Source: Sipunculus nudus
Taxonomy: Eukaryota; Annelida; Sipuncula; Golfingiida; Sipunculidae
Direction: 5' to 3'
NCBI GenBank assembly: GCA_026874595.1
Contig: CM049313.1
Span: 27,218,008 to 27,282,007, forward strand
Length of the DNA: 64,000 bases
Shown: positions 23,122-34,738 of the stretch, in pieces
Position numbering within the stretch: the first letter of the stretch is position 1
How the letters are laid out: every line of letters starts with the position of its first letter
Position numbers and translations under genes: made by a program
The notes under the pieces: model-generated
The model's input: only the letters and a program-made list of their open reading frames with translations
Told to the model about the DNA's origin: nothing
The model's database searches: none

Positions 23122-25728
23122 AGCGAACCTGTGAGCTTATGTGATGGTGCGGCGTCATGCGGCGTCTGTTTGGCGTTGTGCATCGTGCGTCGTCTGTATG
23201 TTAACCATAGCTATCTCAAAAACGACAGGAGCTAGCATCACTAATTTTTTTGCAAATAATCAGTCATTCATAAAAACTATATCAGATTTTTTAAATTTTT
23301 TTTTCTAACTGCATTTTCTTAGATTTTTGGGGGGAAAAGCTAAAAAAGCTTTAAAAATCTTCTTCTCTGAAACTGTCCAGCCAAATTGTCCAATATTTTA
23401 CAGAAATGATCCCTGGAACAATCTTTCTCAAGTTTATTCGAATGGTTTTAGTTGGGAGATTTTTGGTCGAGATACAGAAGGTTGAACTTTGTTAACTGTG
23501 CAAAAAAGCATATTAAAATTTAAATCTTAGAAACGGCTGTAGCTATCATCACCAAATTTTATGCCAATGTTGGTCACATAGGTCATATCTGAAATTGAGG
23601 TATTGGTGGCGCCACCTGCATTAGCCTTTTTTGTACAGGGTCATCAGTGCCTGTATCACACTGAGGGCTACAAAAAAAATCTTCTCTGAAACCATTTGGC
23701 CAAAATGTTTAATATGGCACAGATATGATCCTAGGGTAGTGCTTTCTGAAGTTTGTTCAAATTGTCTCTTTTCAGTGACTTTGAGCTAAGTTATGGGAAG
23801 CTGAATTTAGTCATATGCGATAACAGCCCATTTTAGCTCAATGGCTACAAAGATCTTCTCAAAAACGACTGGGCCAAATTCTTAAATCTCACACATTAAT
23901 TATCCTCAGATGTTGATAATTCAAGTTTGTTCAAATAGTTTGGTTCAGTGCTTTTTGGCTGAGTTACTGGAAGCTGAACTTAGCCAGTTTGCTGTATCTT
24001 CCTATATGAGTTATAAACCTGCAAAATGTTTTTTGACTGATGCCACTGAAGCCAGTTTGTTAAATATTTTACAAGAATAATTCCTACAATATTTCTTAAT
24101 AATAATTGTCATTAATGGTTCCACATGAATGATTTTTGGCTGAATTATGGAGATTGAATTGAGTCATTTTACCATATATGTTAGCCGTGTGATGCTGTTA
24201 CATCTAGCCTGGCACCAGTTTATCAGCATCTATTACATCATGCCACAAGACATTTAGATTTAAGGTTATCTTTGGTTAATATTGACAAGAAAGTTTTTTT
24301 AAAAGCTTTTAAAAAATTTAGATTTATGATTTAAGTTATTTATCATACCAGGCAATGTTACAATCATGGATATTCAGCTCTCTGTGGCTATATAAAGACA
24401 ACTGTACATGGATTATAAATTATTGGTATCCCTACTCAACTTAATTCAAGAATTTGCCATCAATGAGATATATCTGTATTTTAATTTTGCATTCAGTATG
24501 CATCCGTAATAATTTTACATATATTCCTGATGTCTTTTTTATAAAAAGCTGAAAAGCATTTTGTATTGGGAAAGTAAATTTCAAATTTATTTCAAGTAGG
24601 GACCACTTTTGTGTTCAGATGGCAGCACTTGGTTTACCATTGGCAGATTGCCAGTGCCTTGATGTGGGCCATTCACCAAGATGATGTCAGCTCTATAAAT
24701 AGTTTTGGCACAGTGCCAGGATTGGAAGAAGTGCAGCCAGGTATAGGTCAAGAGTTCACTCAGTGCAGTAGCTGCATTCTATTTATAGCTTTGGCAGACT
24801 GCTCACTGCATCATATTTGGCTCCAAAGTTCAACCTGAATCTATTTATAGCTTTGGCAGACTGCTAACTGTGTCAGATTATGCAACAGGTCAAGAGTTCA
24901 CTCAGTGCAGCCAGGTACAGGTCAAAAGTTCACTCAGTCTAGCCAGGTGCAGGTCAAGAGTTTACTCAGTGCAGTAGCTTGAGGCAGCAATTTGTCACAG
25001 GTCACTTGGGGGCAACTGCCTTACTCACCTAAACCTTGTCAGTCCAGTGCATCAAACTTTTGGGAAGTTTGATGTATTGGACTGATATTTTGACCTGTCT
25101 GTGTGTCTTTGATGGTATTCTCATTTACAAGACAAGGTGGTGCCACGTACATTGACTTTTGCACAGTGTATGTGCCTGTTTATTTCTACAGAAGAATTGG
25201 ATATATCAGCCTGAAATTGGGAATATTTATACATATCGAATAGCTTTGTCGTATACAAGATTGGTGGTGCCACCTACAATAATTTTTGCACAATGTGTGT
25301 CCTTGCTTATTTCTCAGGAGGGGTTTGATATATCAGTCTGAAAATTGGCATGTGTATATCTCTGATAGCTTCATTGTATACAAGACTGGTGGTGCCAGCT
25401 ACAATCGTTTTTGTGTTGTGTGCATCCATGCCAGAATTTCAGCAGTGATGTTTGTGTAATTGTTTCTTATTCAAAATGTTTAGTACTTGCATTGTTCATA
25501 TACATGAAAAGTAATGGTCCAGCATTGAAGCATTATACCTGGTGTAGTTCCCAATGCACAGGTTCACATTAGGCCTGTAGGCCTTGTTTCTTGTTCTAAG
25601 TGTTTAGTACTTGCATTGTTCATATACATGTTACACATGTTCTTCAAAAGTAATGGTCCAGCATTGAAGCATTATATACCTGGTGTAATCCCAATGCACA
25701 GGTTCGCATTATGCCTGTAGGCCTTGTT
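23122..25728 (+). mobile_element. Family B element with two successive 3' ends
   Basis: It starts AGCGAACCTGTG inside C sequence. A first B terminus, CACAGGTTCAC with AGGCCTGTAGGCCT, ends at about 25588. A second, CACAGGTTCGC with ATGCCTGTAGGCCT, ends at about 25728, and the last ~140 bp of the element are duplicated between them. Double 3' ends are known in rolling-circle elements when termination is bypassed; that explanation is inferred. Confidence 0.72.
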
Positions 25729-26400
25729 AATAGTGATTCAAGGAATAATCGTGAAGATGCCATGTTGTGCTGTTATTTTCCTTTGAGTTCAGTTTAAACA
25801 TTTGTGATTTAAAAATAATAAAATATATGTGTATGCATAAAATGACCTGATGTGAGCTAAACTCTGGATAAAGAATGATTGCAACTTACAATTCTGATAT
25901 TTTAACTTACATTTTCAGATTATTTTTAATTACAAATTTATAAAACTTGTATATTAAAAAAAATGAATCTGATAAAAATTGTTAATGGAAAAAGTGGATA
26001 TGCTAAAAAAATAGGGTTTAATATAAACTTAAATGCATTATTTCCCTGAAAGTAAAATGAAGGTATCAGTCCATTCTATCCACTTGCCTGTCCGTCTGTA
26101 AATTTTTCATATGCATTACAAAATCTCAGACTTTTACTGTTTTTCTTCATGACAATCTTGTCAGAGTATAAGTTTTGCAATCATATATTTAGAACTTAAT
26201 TATAACCAAGTAGGTGGGCCATTTCCTCTTAGCTTCTCATATGCTTATATATATGAAAAACATTACAATAGAAATCAGCCTGTGTTGCATTTGCTATAAT
26301 TTCAAACTTCAGCTGACCGCCGTGACCCATGGGTCCCTTGTTTTTCCTGTTACTGCTGTGGATTCAATTTTCACAACATGTTTTCATCAGAATTTCATCT
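25729..26400 (+). repeat. Family A3 3' module, first copy
   Basis: The stretch from about 25930 to 26342 is closely related to 57470-57880 (TTACAAATTTATAAAACTTG at one end). Both finish in an A-type terminus; here it is CAGCTGACCGCCG then TGACCCATGGGTCC and CTTGTT (26309-26342). The preceding ~200 bp are AT-rich and unrecognised. No coding potential is seen. Confidence 0.6.
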
Positions 26401-26736
26401 GTTAATATCAAAAATTTGAAACCGGTTGATCTCAAACTGTAGATTTTATTCAAGTTTTCAAGCACGATGTCAAGTATTGTTCACATCAAGCTAGTGTTAT
26501 GCAGTTTCCTAGAATTCAACTCTCCCGCTTCCCAGGCCAGCTCTATATCAGCTTCTAAAATTTGGCATACAGTTAGATGTCCCAACATCCCCTACCATGC
26601 CAAGAATTTAGTTACTAGGACTTCATTTCTTCGAGATATTAAGAAAAATCTTCAATTTTACATTACAAACCACTGATCTGACTTTGAATATACATATTTT
26701 TCTGTACATTTGCTATGCAGATGCAAGAAATGATGT
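26401..26736 (+). repeat. Family A3 body segment
   Basis: It is related to 47400-47640. Both contain CAAAATTTGGCATA-like text followed by GTTAGATGTCCC and a CTACCA-GCC block. It is interrupted by a family C copy and resumes near 27700. Confidence 0.55.
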
Positions 26737-27692
26737 CAGTAACAAAGTTTTGCGGATACTATGTTGCGCGGCCGCGTTCATTTCTTGAATAGAACTCGGA
26801 CACCACTGGACAGATTTTTTCAAAACTTTACACAATTATCGGTTCACATGTGAACTGGTGCTAAAATATTTTGTGTTGACCTCTGATCTTTCTTCTCTCC
26901 AGTGCGTCCATCTGTGCGTATGTTTTGACACATTAACCCACATATCTTCGGACTTGTTTGACCAATCAGGAAAAAAAATTACACAAATGTTGCCCTTGGA
27001 TAGCTTTAAAACATACATGAAAATGGTGGCGCCACCTGCAACCAATTTTGCACAGCATCCATCTGTTCATCTGCCTTGGGATAAAATCACTCATATCTCT
27101 GCAGTGAATGGACTTATCCACCTGAAATTTTGCATGTGTATTCGTCCTGGATAGCTTTCTTGATTTTTGACAGGTGGCGCCACCTACATTCACGTTCAGG
27201 CTGCAGACATCCAGGCTTATATCTCAGGACTGGTTTGACATATCCTCCTGAAAGTTTGCATGGGTATAGATCTCACATAGCTCTTTATCATACGCACAAC
27301 TGGTGGTGCCACCTGCAACCATTTTTGCACAGCGTCCGTCTGTTTGTCTGCTGTGGGATAAAATCACTCATATCTCAGCAGTGGTTTGACTTATCTGTCT
27401 AAAATTTTGCATGTTTATACATCTTGGATAGCTTTCTCAATTTTGTGGCAGGTGGCACCACTTTCTTTCATGTTCAGGCAGCAGACATCCAGGCTTATAT
27501 CTCAAGACTGGTTTGACTTATGTGCCTAAAATTCTGCAATTGTATACAACTTGGATAACTTTCTGGATTTTGTGGCAGGTGGTGCCACCTACATACACAT
27601 TTTGGCTGCAGACATCCATGCTAATATGCAACACACCTCTCTCTATTTTCACTTGCCACTCAATCAATGCCTCACTTCACCCGTCCCACTCT
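26737..27692 (+). mobile_element. Family C copy truncated at both ends
   Basis: It begins inside the C 5' hairpin region (ACAAAGTTTTGCGGATAC, lacking GTATCCGCC) and has palindromes at about 27024, 27172, 27302, 27450 and 27578. It ends at CACCCGTCCCACTCTG, just before where the TTTTGGCGGATAC motif should be. The hairpin and CTAG are missing. Confidence 0.72.
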
Positions 27693-28457
27693 GTTTTCCC
27701 ACCCTGTATTCAAGTTGTTTTAAGTTATGGGCCCAAACATAATGCACTTTGTACAAAATCAAGAAATACTATAATATTTACTCCCTTAACATGAGAATTG
27801 CTGAAGCTAGAGATTATTTGTCAAGGGATAATATTATTTAATCAAGATTCAGTTGAATACCCAAAATTAGTTTTGAATTTTTCAAATTTTATAAGTTAAA
27901 AGCATAAATATAAAATCAGTACCATAAATTTTGCTGAACTTTGACAATGACATGTTTGTTTCCTGTAAGCAATGTTGGTATAATTTTCATATCATGTACA
28001 CATAAGCATATTAGCTTGTAAGTTTTGAAAGCTGAAAGAAATTGACCAAAAACTGTAGCTTTTATTAAAGTTTTTATGAGACCATGTCAGACCCAGGCTC
28101 TACCCAGCCCCTTTTCAGTCACCTGTATGTCACCTTGTTGACCTTTCAGGCAAATTATGCAAGCTTGAGGCAGGGCATATACTTGGCAGCCAGGCAGCTT
28201 ACGGCTGGCCACAGTTGATCCATGTGTCCAACCAAACTCATCTAGTAGCTGTTTTGACTAACAACATAACAATAAACAATTAATAAATAACTTTTTTTTG
28301 TTTTTAATAACAAATTAAAGAAAACTTAATAGAAAAAGAAATTAGTAGTTGATGAGTAACAGGAAATTACCTTGCAATTACTGATGCTGTAAGAATCTTG
28401 TATGGATGGATGCTAATGTATTCAAAATAACACCATGCAGTCATCTATAGTATGTTT
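27693..28457 (+). other. Non-coding, partly family A3 sequence
   Basis: 27725-27900 resembles 47660-47880 (AAGTTATGGGCCCAAACATA, then TTAACA and a poly-AT section). 28080-28260 is more GC-rich, AT-rich DNA follows to 28457, and I recognise nothing in either. No convincing exon was found. Confidence 0.5.
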
Positions 28458-29392
28458 AGCGAACCTGTGAGCTTATGCAATGGTGTGGCGTCCTCCGTTG
28501 TTCGTCGTATGTACGTTAACCTATACTATCGATAATGACAGGAGCTGGCATCACATAATTTTATGAAAAGAATCAGCCAACTTAAAAACTCTATCGGATT
28601 AGCTTATATTTTGGCTAACTGCATTTTCTTAGATTTTATAGAGAAAAAGGTAAAAAAACTTAGAAATCTTCTTCTCTGAAACAGTCCAGCCAAATTGTTC
28701 AATATTTCACAGGAATAATCTCTTATACCATCTCTCAAGTTTGTTTTAATGGTTCAAGCTTGGTGAATTTTGGCTGAGTTACAGGAAGTTGAACTTGGTC
28801 ATCTGTCCAAAAAAGCATACTAAAATGACAATCTCAGAAACTGCTGGAGCTATCATCATCAAATTTTATGTCAGTGTTGGTCACATGAATCAGATATGAA
28901 ATTCAGGTATTGGTGGTGCCACCTGCATTGACCCTTTTTTTTACAGGGGTCATTGGTCATCTGTACATTAACCCATAATTTCTCAGGAATAGCAGGAGCT
29001 AACATCCCTAAATTTTATGCAACAATCTGTCACATATCATATGTTTTGGGATTCAGCTTATTTTTTTTGCTATCTGCATTTACTTAGATTTTATAGGGGA
29101 AAAGCTGAAAAACATTTTAAATTATTCTTCTCGTAAACGGTCCAGCCAGATTGTTCAATATTTTACCAAAATGATCCCAGAGGCAAACCCTCTCAAATTT
29201 GTTCAAATGGTTTGCGTTTGATAAATTTTGGTGGAGTTACACAATTTTGAACTTAGTCATTTGGCCAAGTAAGCATACTGACAAAGCAATCTCAGAAATG
29301 ACCAGAGCTAGCATCACCAAGTATTGTGCAAATTTTGGTCAAAAGACAAATATTTGAAATTGCATGTTTCATGGCGCCACCTACATTGACCT
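28458..29392 (+). mobile_element. Family B 5' part, cut by a Gypsy element
   Basis: It starts AGCGAACCTGTGAGC after TGTTT, then has the B body including the uninterrupted site (TTATTTTTTTTGCTATCTGC, about 29058) that is occupied by family D elsewhere. It ends in CCACCTACATTGACCT, where the Gypsy LTR begins. Confidence 0.75.
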
Positions 29393-29602
29393 TGTTATGA
29401 TATGTGATATATAATGAGTGACACAATTTAATTGAGTGGCCTGTAAAGTGGAGCCACCTGTTGTCAGTACATGTAACTAATGACGCGCATGCGTACTTGG
29501 ACTTCAGAGTTGAATAAAGTGATGATCGCCCACATGTCAGCCTTTCTCGCGCCTTGTGTACTAACTGTACTAATAATACAAAATGTACAACAAAACATCA
29601 CA
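29393..29602 (+). repeat. Candidate Gypsy 5' LTR, 210 bp
   Basis: It begins TGTTATGATATG and ends ATCACA, giving the TG...CA boundaries of an LTR, directly next to a primer-binding site. It includes a polyadenylation signal AATAAA (29513-29518). No matching 3' LTR was found in the window, so the boundaries rest on TG/CA and the primer site only. Confidence 0.65.
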
Positions 29603-29617
29603 TGGTGTCAGAACTGG
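29603..29617 (+). promoter_or_regulatory. Retrotransposon primer-binding site
   Basis: TGGTGTCAGAACTGG starts with TGG, the complement of a tRNA CCA end, and abuts the LTR. It would pair with a tRNA ending TTCTGACACCA, plausibly a leucine tRNA. The exact tRNA is inferred. Confidence 0.7.
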
Positions 29618-29635
29618 AATTTTGTGAACTCGGGC

Positions 29636-30017
29636 ATGGATACGTTAAAACCTCCTCAAAGGCTTAAACTTGATGGTAATCTGGTGGACAACTGGAAACG
29701 GTGGCAGCAGCAGTTTGACTGGTATTTGATGGCCATGGGAGCGAACACAAAATCAGAGGATGTTTAGTGTGCTCTTTTACTGCATACTATAGGACAAGAT
29801 GCAGTGGAAATTTACAACTCATTCTCTTTCACTAAAACTGAGAGAAATAAGGTAGGACCATTAAAACGCAAGTTCATGGAATATTGTACACCACAGAGAA
29901 ATTTGACCTTGGAGAGACATCGTTTAAATACACCCAAACAGCAAGCGGGAGAAACTTTTGATTCATTTCTGACAGACTTGAGAATTGAAGCGAAATCGTG
30001 TGAATATGGATCATTAA
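29636..30017 (+). pseudogene. Gypsy Gag, N-terminal part, with an in-frame stop
   Basis: Gag packages the element RNA into particles. The frame opens MDTLKPPQRLKLDGNLVDNW, a typical start for this group of Gypsy Gags, continues through KRWQQQFDWYLMAMG and meets TAG at 29765-29767. The same frame then carries LLLHTIGQDAVEIYNSF, FMEYCTPQRNLTLERHR and FDSFLTDLRIEAKSCEYGSL. It is interrupted at 30017 by an unrelated retroelement and resumes at about 31804. Confidence 0.85.
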
Positions 30018-31803
30018 CCTTCCTATTTAACACAAAAAACAAGGAAGGCGGTGTGGGCCATAATGTGATCCTTTAATTTTCAACCCAACATACAATTGGG
30101 CCAAATAATAAGGGTCCATTCATTGTTGCACAAGGTACCATATACACAGGAACAAACAACACATAGGAAAACAAGGCAAATAAGTACACCGGAATAGGAG
30201 AAGTAAACTGACAAGGAGAATGACAGTTGTTACATCCCTCACGCTGCTCGTGGTACCAGCAGTCAGATCTATAAGAATGGTGGGGCTTTGTTTGGATTTG
30301 GTTTTCAGTCTCCTCCATCTTGGCTTGTTGCGAGCGAAAGGGGCAATTTTAGACTACATGATCAAATGATTTACATCTGAAACACTGAGATGTATTATGT
30401 TTCACCGCTGTTGCATCCAAAATTGTGACGTACATGTTAGAATCAATTTCATCAAAGGCGAATGGATGGAGTCTCCTAGCAATCTGACAGCGGAAATGCA
30501 CATCGTAAGCCATAGTGGCAGACCACGAATATTTTCTGTCACAGTCCTGAATGAAGGTTCTGTAATTTGCAAAATTATTATATTTATCTGGATACCTCTG
30601 CAGTACTACCATCTCGTATTGAGACCACGCTTGGAGCCATATAGAAAAATTATCTATTGTTCAACGCGACTTCTTTTGTTGAAATTCTAAATCATCACTG
30701 ACAAACACAGCCTCGGCTTCTGTGTTAACTGGTTCTGAAGCAATATATAGAAAGTCAGGCAAATGAACAAACTCACATTCTGTGCAGCCTGGACATTCTT
30801 TTCAGGAATGACCATCCCGAGCATGTGTAGGTTTCCGCGTGAAACTGGTGTGTCAGCTGGCTTGCATGGAGGTTGTCCTTCTGAATTTGAGTGTTGCACA
30901 AAAATTTTGTTTTCTGAATTTTGTACTCCCAGGACACATTTAGCTAAATTATCATGTGAAGCTTTCAAGCTTTCTATACCAAAATTCACTGTTGCATCGA
31001 AGAAACTAAAGCTTCCAGATAGTTCGTTGATGGCTCTGTTTCCTTTCTTTCTTGTCCCATATCGTCCGGGTTTTTATCGATATCAAACTGCTGAGGACAT
31101 TCCTTGCCTGTAGGGCCGTCATGACCTTTGCAAGGAAATTTACAGGTTGTGCAAGTTCCTACTTTATCTGAACTCATGGTGCGATGACTTAAATTACGTT
31201 TACATGTATGTGCGACACCGACAAAACACAACGTGCAACTGACTGGCTGGGGTGTGAACCATGATCACTGAAGCACAAGTTCCCCGGCCCCGTGTATAAC
31301 TAAGCGGGCTTAAGAGGGCAACTCCACCTGAATAGCTACGGGTTGCCAGGTCTGCGAGATTTCAGCTTTAAGTGTTAACAATAATTAATTTCTTTAATTT
31401 ACATTCAGTGGACTCTCTTATTACAGACAGAATAATGTGTGGGACAAATAATAAGGGCCCATTCATTGTTGCACGAGGTAACATATATACAGGAACAAAC
31501 AACACATAGCAAAACAAGGCAAATAAGTACACGGGATAGGCGAAGTAAACTGACCAGGAGAATGATGGAAACAATTATATCGCAATAAATGGACAGCAGG
31601 TGGTCGAACACCAACAAAACACAATGTGCAACTGACTGGCTGGGGTGTGAACCTAGATCACTGATGCGCGAGTTCCCTGGCCCTGTGTATAACTAAGCAG
31701 GCTCAGGAGAGATGGCTCCACCTGAATAGCTACGGGTTGCCAGGTCTGCGAGATTTCAGCTTTAAGCGTTAACAATAATTAACTTCTTTAATTTACATTC
31801 AAT
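30018..31803 (-). mobile_element. Second retroelement inserted in the Gypsy gag, with a short partner copy
   Basis: Two related copies lie side by side. The longer (30018-31406) carries minus-strand Gag-like frames. The shorter (about 31441-31803) keeps only its two ends. The end blocks recur: 30100-30222 matches 31446-31566, and 31205-31406 matches 31610-31803. Between the copies is ~35 bp of the host Gypsy gag (31407-31441), which occurs again at 31803-31836. The longer copy leaves no evident target duplication where it splits gag. The superfamily is uncertain; a DIRS-like element would fit the missing duplication. Confidence 0.62.
30349..31231 (-). pseudogene. Retroelement Gag-like protein with CCHC knuckle, broken
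   Basis: Minus-strand pieces form one degenerate Gag-like protein. 30986-31231 includes a cysteine-rich CTTCKFPCKGHDG segment. 30687-30989 begins NFGIESLKASHDN after a frameshift at the junction. A further frameshift or stop near 30630 leads into 30349-30612, with YPDKYNNFANYRTFIQDC, an AYDVHFR motif and the zinc knuckle CFRCKSFDHVVxNC (C-x2-C-x4-H-x4-C with a stop within it). The order of a tryptophan/YD-FR region before a knuckle is typical of retroelement Gags. No reverse transcriptase or recombinase from this element is in the window. Confidence 0.65.
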
Positions 31804-32240
31804 GGACTCTCTTATTACAGAATAGTGTGTGGCATTGAGGATGATCATCTTCGTGAGAGACTTCTTCGCATATCAAAATTAACATTTGCAAAAATGCTTG
31901 AAATTTGCAAGGCAGCGGAACAAAGTAAAGTGCACATGGCAGAGGTCGCGGGATCTTCACGGGAACTACATTCCATGAACAGGGCTGACAGGTCAAAGGT
32001 TGCGGCTACAGCAAGGAAATCAAAACAATTGACTATGCATCGCGGCAACTGTGGAAAAACACATGAACCTCGCCAGTGCCAGGCTTAAGGCAAGACATGC
32101 AGATCATGTGGAAAACTTGGACATTTCGCTAACCTTTGCGTATCGCGTCCCAGACAAGCAAGTATATGGCGCTCAGACAAGTTTAACCAATCAAATCGCA
32201 CAGAAACAGAAAGGTCAAAGGGCGACCTGGATCAGCTGTC
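31804..32240 (+). pseudogene. Gypsy Gag, C-terminal part with zinc knuckles
   Basis: It continues the Gag broken at 30017: RIVCGIEDDHLRERLLR and KMLEICKAAEQSK are typical of this Gag type. A stop at 32086-32088 is followed in frame by the nucleocapsid knuckle CRSCGKLGHFANLC (C-x2-C-x4-H-x4-C). A preceding CGKTHEPRQC stretch is a second, atypical cysteine/histidine motif. One base is missing near 31822 relative to the duplicated gag fragment at 31407-31441. Confidence 0.85.
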
Positions 32241-32550
32241 CACACAGTGGGTCAGCAAGACCATGAACTGGATGCTTTATTAGAAGGTATGGAACATTTG
32301 TTTCTTGACTCTATTATCATTCACATAGATTCAGTTGAGCAAGCTGATGTCTGGAGAACGGATGTTGATATATTGACATCAGATAGTGAGTTGGTTAACC
32401 AAATTAAAATGAATCTGGACACATGTGCTTTGAATTGTTGTGTTAATGGACACATTGCCAAAATTGACATTATAGTTGTGGATATTGAAGCTGAACCTAT
32501 ACTAGGTCTATCCACTTGTAAAGAACAGAACCTACTTATGATGTACATAC
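32241..32550 (+). pseudogene. Gypsy protease-like region, altered active site
   Basis: The frame contains the acidic-rich linker usual before Gypsy protease, then IKMNLDTCALNC where families have the aspartic protease triad D-T-G. Here it reads DTC. The downstream IVVDIEAEPILGLSTC matches the conserved ILG end of the domain. The flap region between them is shortened. An active enzyme is unlikely. Confidence 0.75.
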
Positions 32551-32551
32551 T

Positions 32552-33360
32552 GTGAGTGATAATACAGTGAAGCATGACAGTTACATTGAGAACCCTGGTA
32601 TGATTGAATTTCCTGAATTGTTTCAAGATGGCATAGGTTGCTTTGATAAAATGCACCATATTCAGTTGAAAGATGATGCCATTCCTGTAATCCATCCACC
32701 GAGAAAGGTTGCAATTGCTTTCAGTGATAGATTGAAAACAGAATTGGACAGTATGGAGAAATTAGGGGTTAAACAGAAAGTAGACAAGCCAACCGCATGG
32801 GTAAATTCCCTAGTTCTGATAGAAAAACCAAAAGGAGATTTGTTTGGATCCCCGAGACTTAAACTAAGCCATCCATTGTGAACATTTTCAACTGCCTACA
32901 GTTGAAGAGATCAGTACCAAGCTAGCAGGATCCTCATATTACACTGTCCTTGATGCTTCAAGTAGTTTCTGGCATATCAAGTTAGACACACCCAGTTCAA
33001 TGCTGACAACAGTGAACACGTGCTATGGACAATACCTTTTTTACGTTTACCATTCGGAATTTCCAGTGTGCCAGAGGTGTTTCACAAAGCCGGTGCAGAA
33101 AACCTTAATGGTGTTGATGGTGCTTGTAACTTCATTGATGACATATTGGTGTGGGTAAGCAGCAAACAAGAACATGATGATCGACTGAAGAAAGTTCTTC
33201 ATAAACTTAGTGATGGTGGTTTGAAGTTGAAAAGATCAAAATGTTGAATAGCTATGACACAGTTAAAGTACCTTGGGATGATTCTCTCAAAGGATGGTAT
33301 GAAACCAGATCCTGATAAAGTCAGAGCAGTGTCTGAAATCCCAACACCAACATCAAAATA
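32552..33360 (+). pseudogene. Gypsy reverse transcriptase, multiply disrupted
   Basis: The enzyme copies element RNA to DNA. The first part has FPELFQDGIGCFDKMHHIQL, PPRKVAIAF and DKPTAWVNSLVLIEKPKGDL. Frameshifts and stops follow at about 32850-33010. The palm domain resumes with FLRLPFGISSVPEVFH and FIDDILVW; the catalytic box is FIDD, in place of the more usual YxDD or VDD form. KYLGMILSKDGMKPDPDKVR marks the thumb. A stop occurs in TPTSK-stop-ELQ, and part of the RT to RNase H connection is deleted near 33365. Confidence 0.87.
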
Positions 33361-33870
33361 AGAACTTCAACTGAGAGAGCTTCTAAAGAAAGAAGTTGAG
33401 TCGCATTGGAATGAACATCACACACATGCAGTCAAAACCTTAAAAACTCTATTGACAGAGGTACCAGTACGTTATTTTGACCCATCGCAGAAAGAAGTAC
33501 AAACAGCAGATGCTTCTCAGTCCGGATTAGGAGCAGCTTTACTCCAGAATGGTGCTCCAGTAGGCTTTGCCTCACATTCACTAACACAGAGTGAGATGCA
33601 ATATCGAAGATAGAGAAAGAGACATTAGCAGTTCTTTTTGGCTGTGAGAGATTCCATCACTTTATGGCAGACATTTTGAGATTGAATCTGATCACAAGCC
33701 CTTGGAAAGTATTTTCACCAAACCCATGTTCAAAGTACCTCCCAGAATACAAAGATTTTTACTCAGACTACAGAAATACAGCTTTACCCTCGAACACATC
33801 CCTGGGAAACAGATGAAGGTGTCAGATGTTCTTTTAAGGGCATATCTTCCTGAGATAAAACCATACTGGA
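33361..33870 (+). pseudogene. Gypsy RNase H, disrupted
   Basis: Conserved blocks are VPVRYFDPSQKEVQTADASQ (including the first catalytic aspartate), SGLGAALLQNG, GFASHSLTQSEMQYR, then after stops and a frameshift the ESDHKPLESIF-like region and FLLRLQKYSFTLEHIPGKQM. The block order is that of Metaviridae Pol. Confidence 0.85.
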
Positions 33871-33929
33871 CGGACCGTGAAGAGCTACATGTTGCTGATA
33901 ATCTTCTGTTCAAAGGAGATGGGCTAGTT

Positions 33930-34323
33930 GTTCCATACAAGTTTTGCAAAGAATGTTACAGTTAATCCATGAAGGACATTTTGGAATTGAACTTTGCAAG
34001 CGACGAGCCAGAGAATTATTATATTGGCCAGGCATGACCAGAGATATAACAGAAACGATAGAGAAATGTTGTATTTGTCAGAGATTTGCTAGGAAACAAC
34101 AGAAAGAACCTATGATTATACCTCAAACTCAGGAAAGGCCATGGCAGAATGTTGCAGTGATTTGTTTGTATTTCATTGTAAGGACTACGTACATGTGGTT
34201 GATGCATACTCAGGATATTTTGAGATAGAGATGTTAGAAAACACAACAGCCACTACTGTAATCAATCACTTGAAGAGGATATTTTTAAGATTAGGCATTC
34301 CTGAAAAGTTACTGACTGATAAT
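33930..34323 (+). pseudogene. Gypsy integrase, 3' truncated
   Basis: The zinc-binding HHCC region is present as HEGHFGIELCKRRARELLYW with CCICQRFARKQQ. The catalytic core follows (HVVDAYSGYFEIEML) after one frameshift near 34170, and reaches LGIPEKLLTDN, which holds the second catalytic aspartate. Homology stops at about 34323. The third catalytic residue, the C-terminal domain and the 3' LTR are missing. The next 58 bp are unrecognised. Confidence 0.87.
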
Positions 34324-34381
34324 CTGATAATTAAACTGATAATTAGGGATCAAATAAAGGAAATTAATGATAGATGAAGAT

Positions 34382-34738
34382 CACTATGAGAACTGGGCTA
34401 TCACAAAGTGAAGGTCTGTGACCGGTTTCATCACTCCTGGTCACTGCCACGCAACAGGTAATTAGCAGTGATAGGGAGTGACTAAACTGTTCACAGACTA
34501 TCACTGTGTGACCAGCAGTGATAGTTTAGCAGCCCTGGGGATCAGTTGATGGGGTGTGACTAATTGATAATTTGCTGAGTGACCAGGAGTGACTGGCAGT
34601 GATGCTGAGTGAACTTAGTTACTCCACCAGACACTAGCTTGATGAGAGGTGATAATGACTTTGACCACCAGTGATCCTTGTTGGTGGGTGATTGACAGGT
34701 AGTGACCAAGAGTGACCAGGAGTGAATCTTAGTGATGA
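34382..34738 (+). repeat. Left terminal inverted repeat of the CACTA candidate
   Basis: 357 bp beginning CACTATGAGAAC, rich in AGTGACCAGGAGTGA and AGCAGTGATAG motifs. By eye it is the reverse complement of 43756-44112 with only about two mismatches, both near the inner end. Confidence 0.85.

Noticed and set aside
30100-31803. Split direct repeats of a PAT/Ngaro-type DIRS element
   Set aside because: Block order fits, but the host Gypsy gag lies between the middle blocks and the Gag-like frame points the wrong way for that layout. Two neighbouring copies explain it better.
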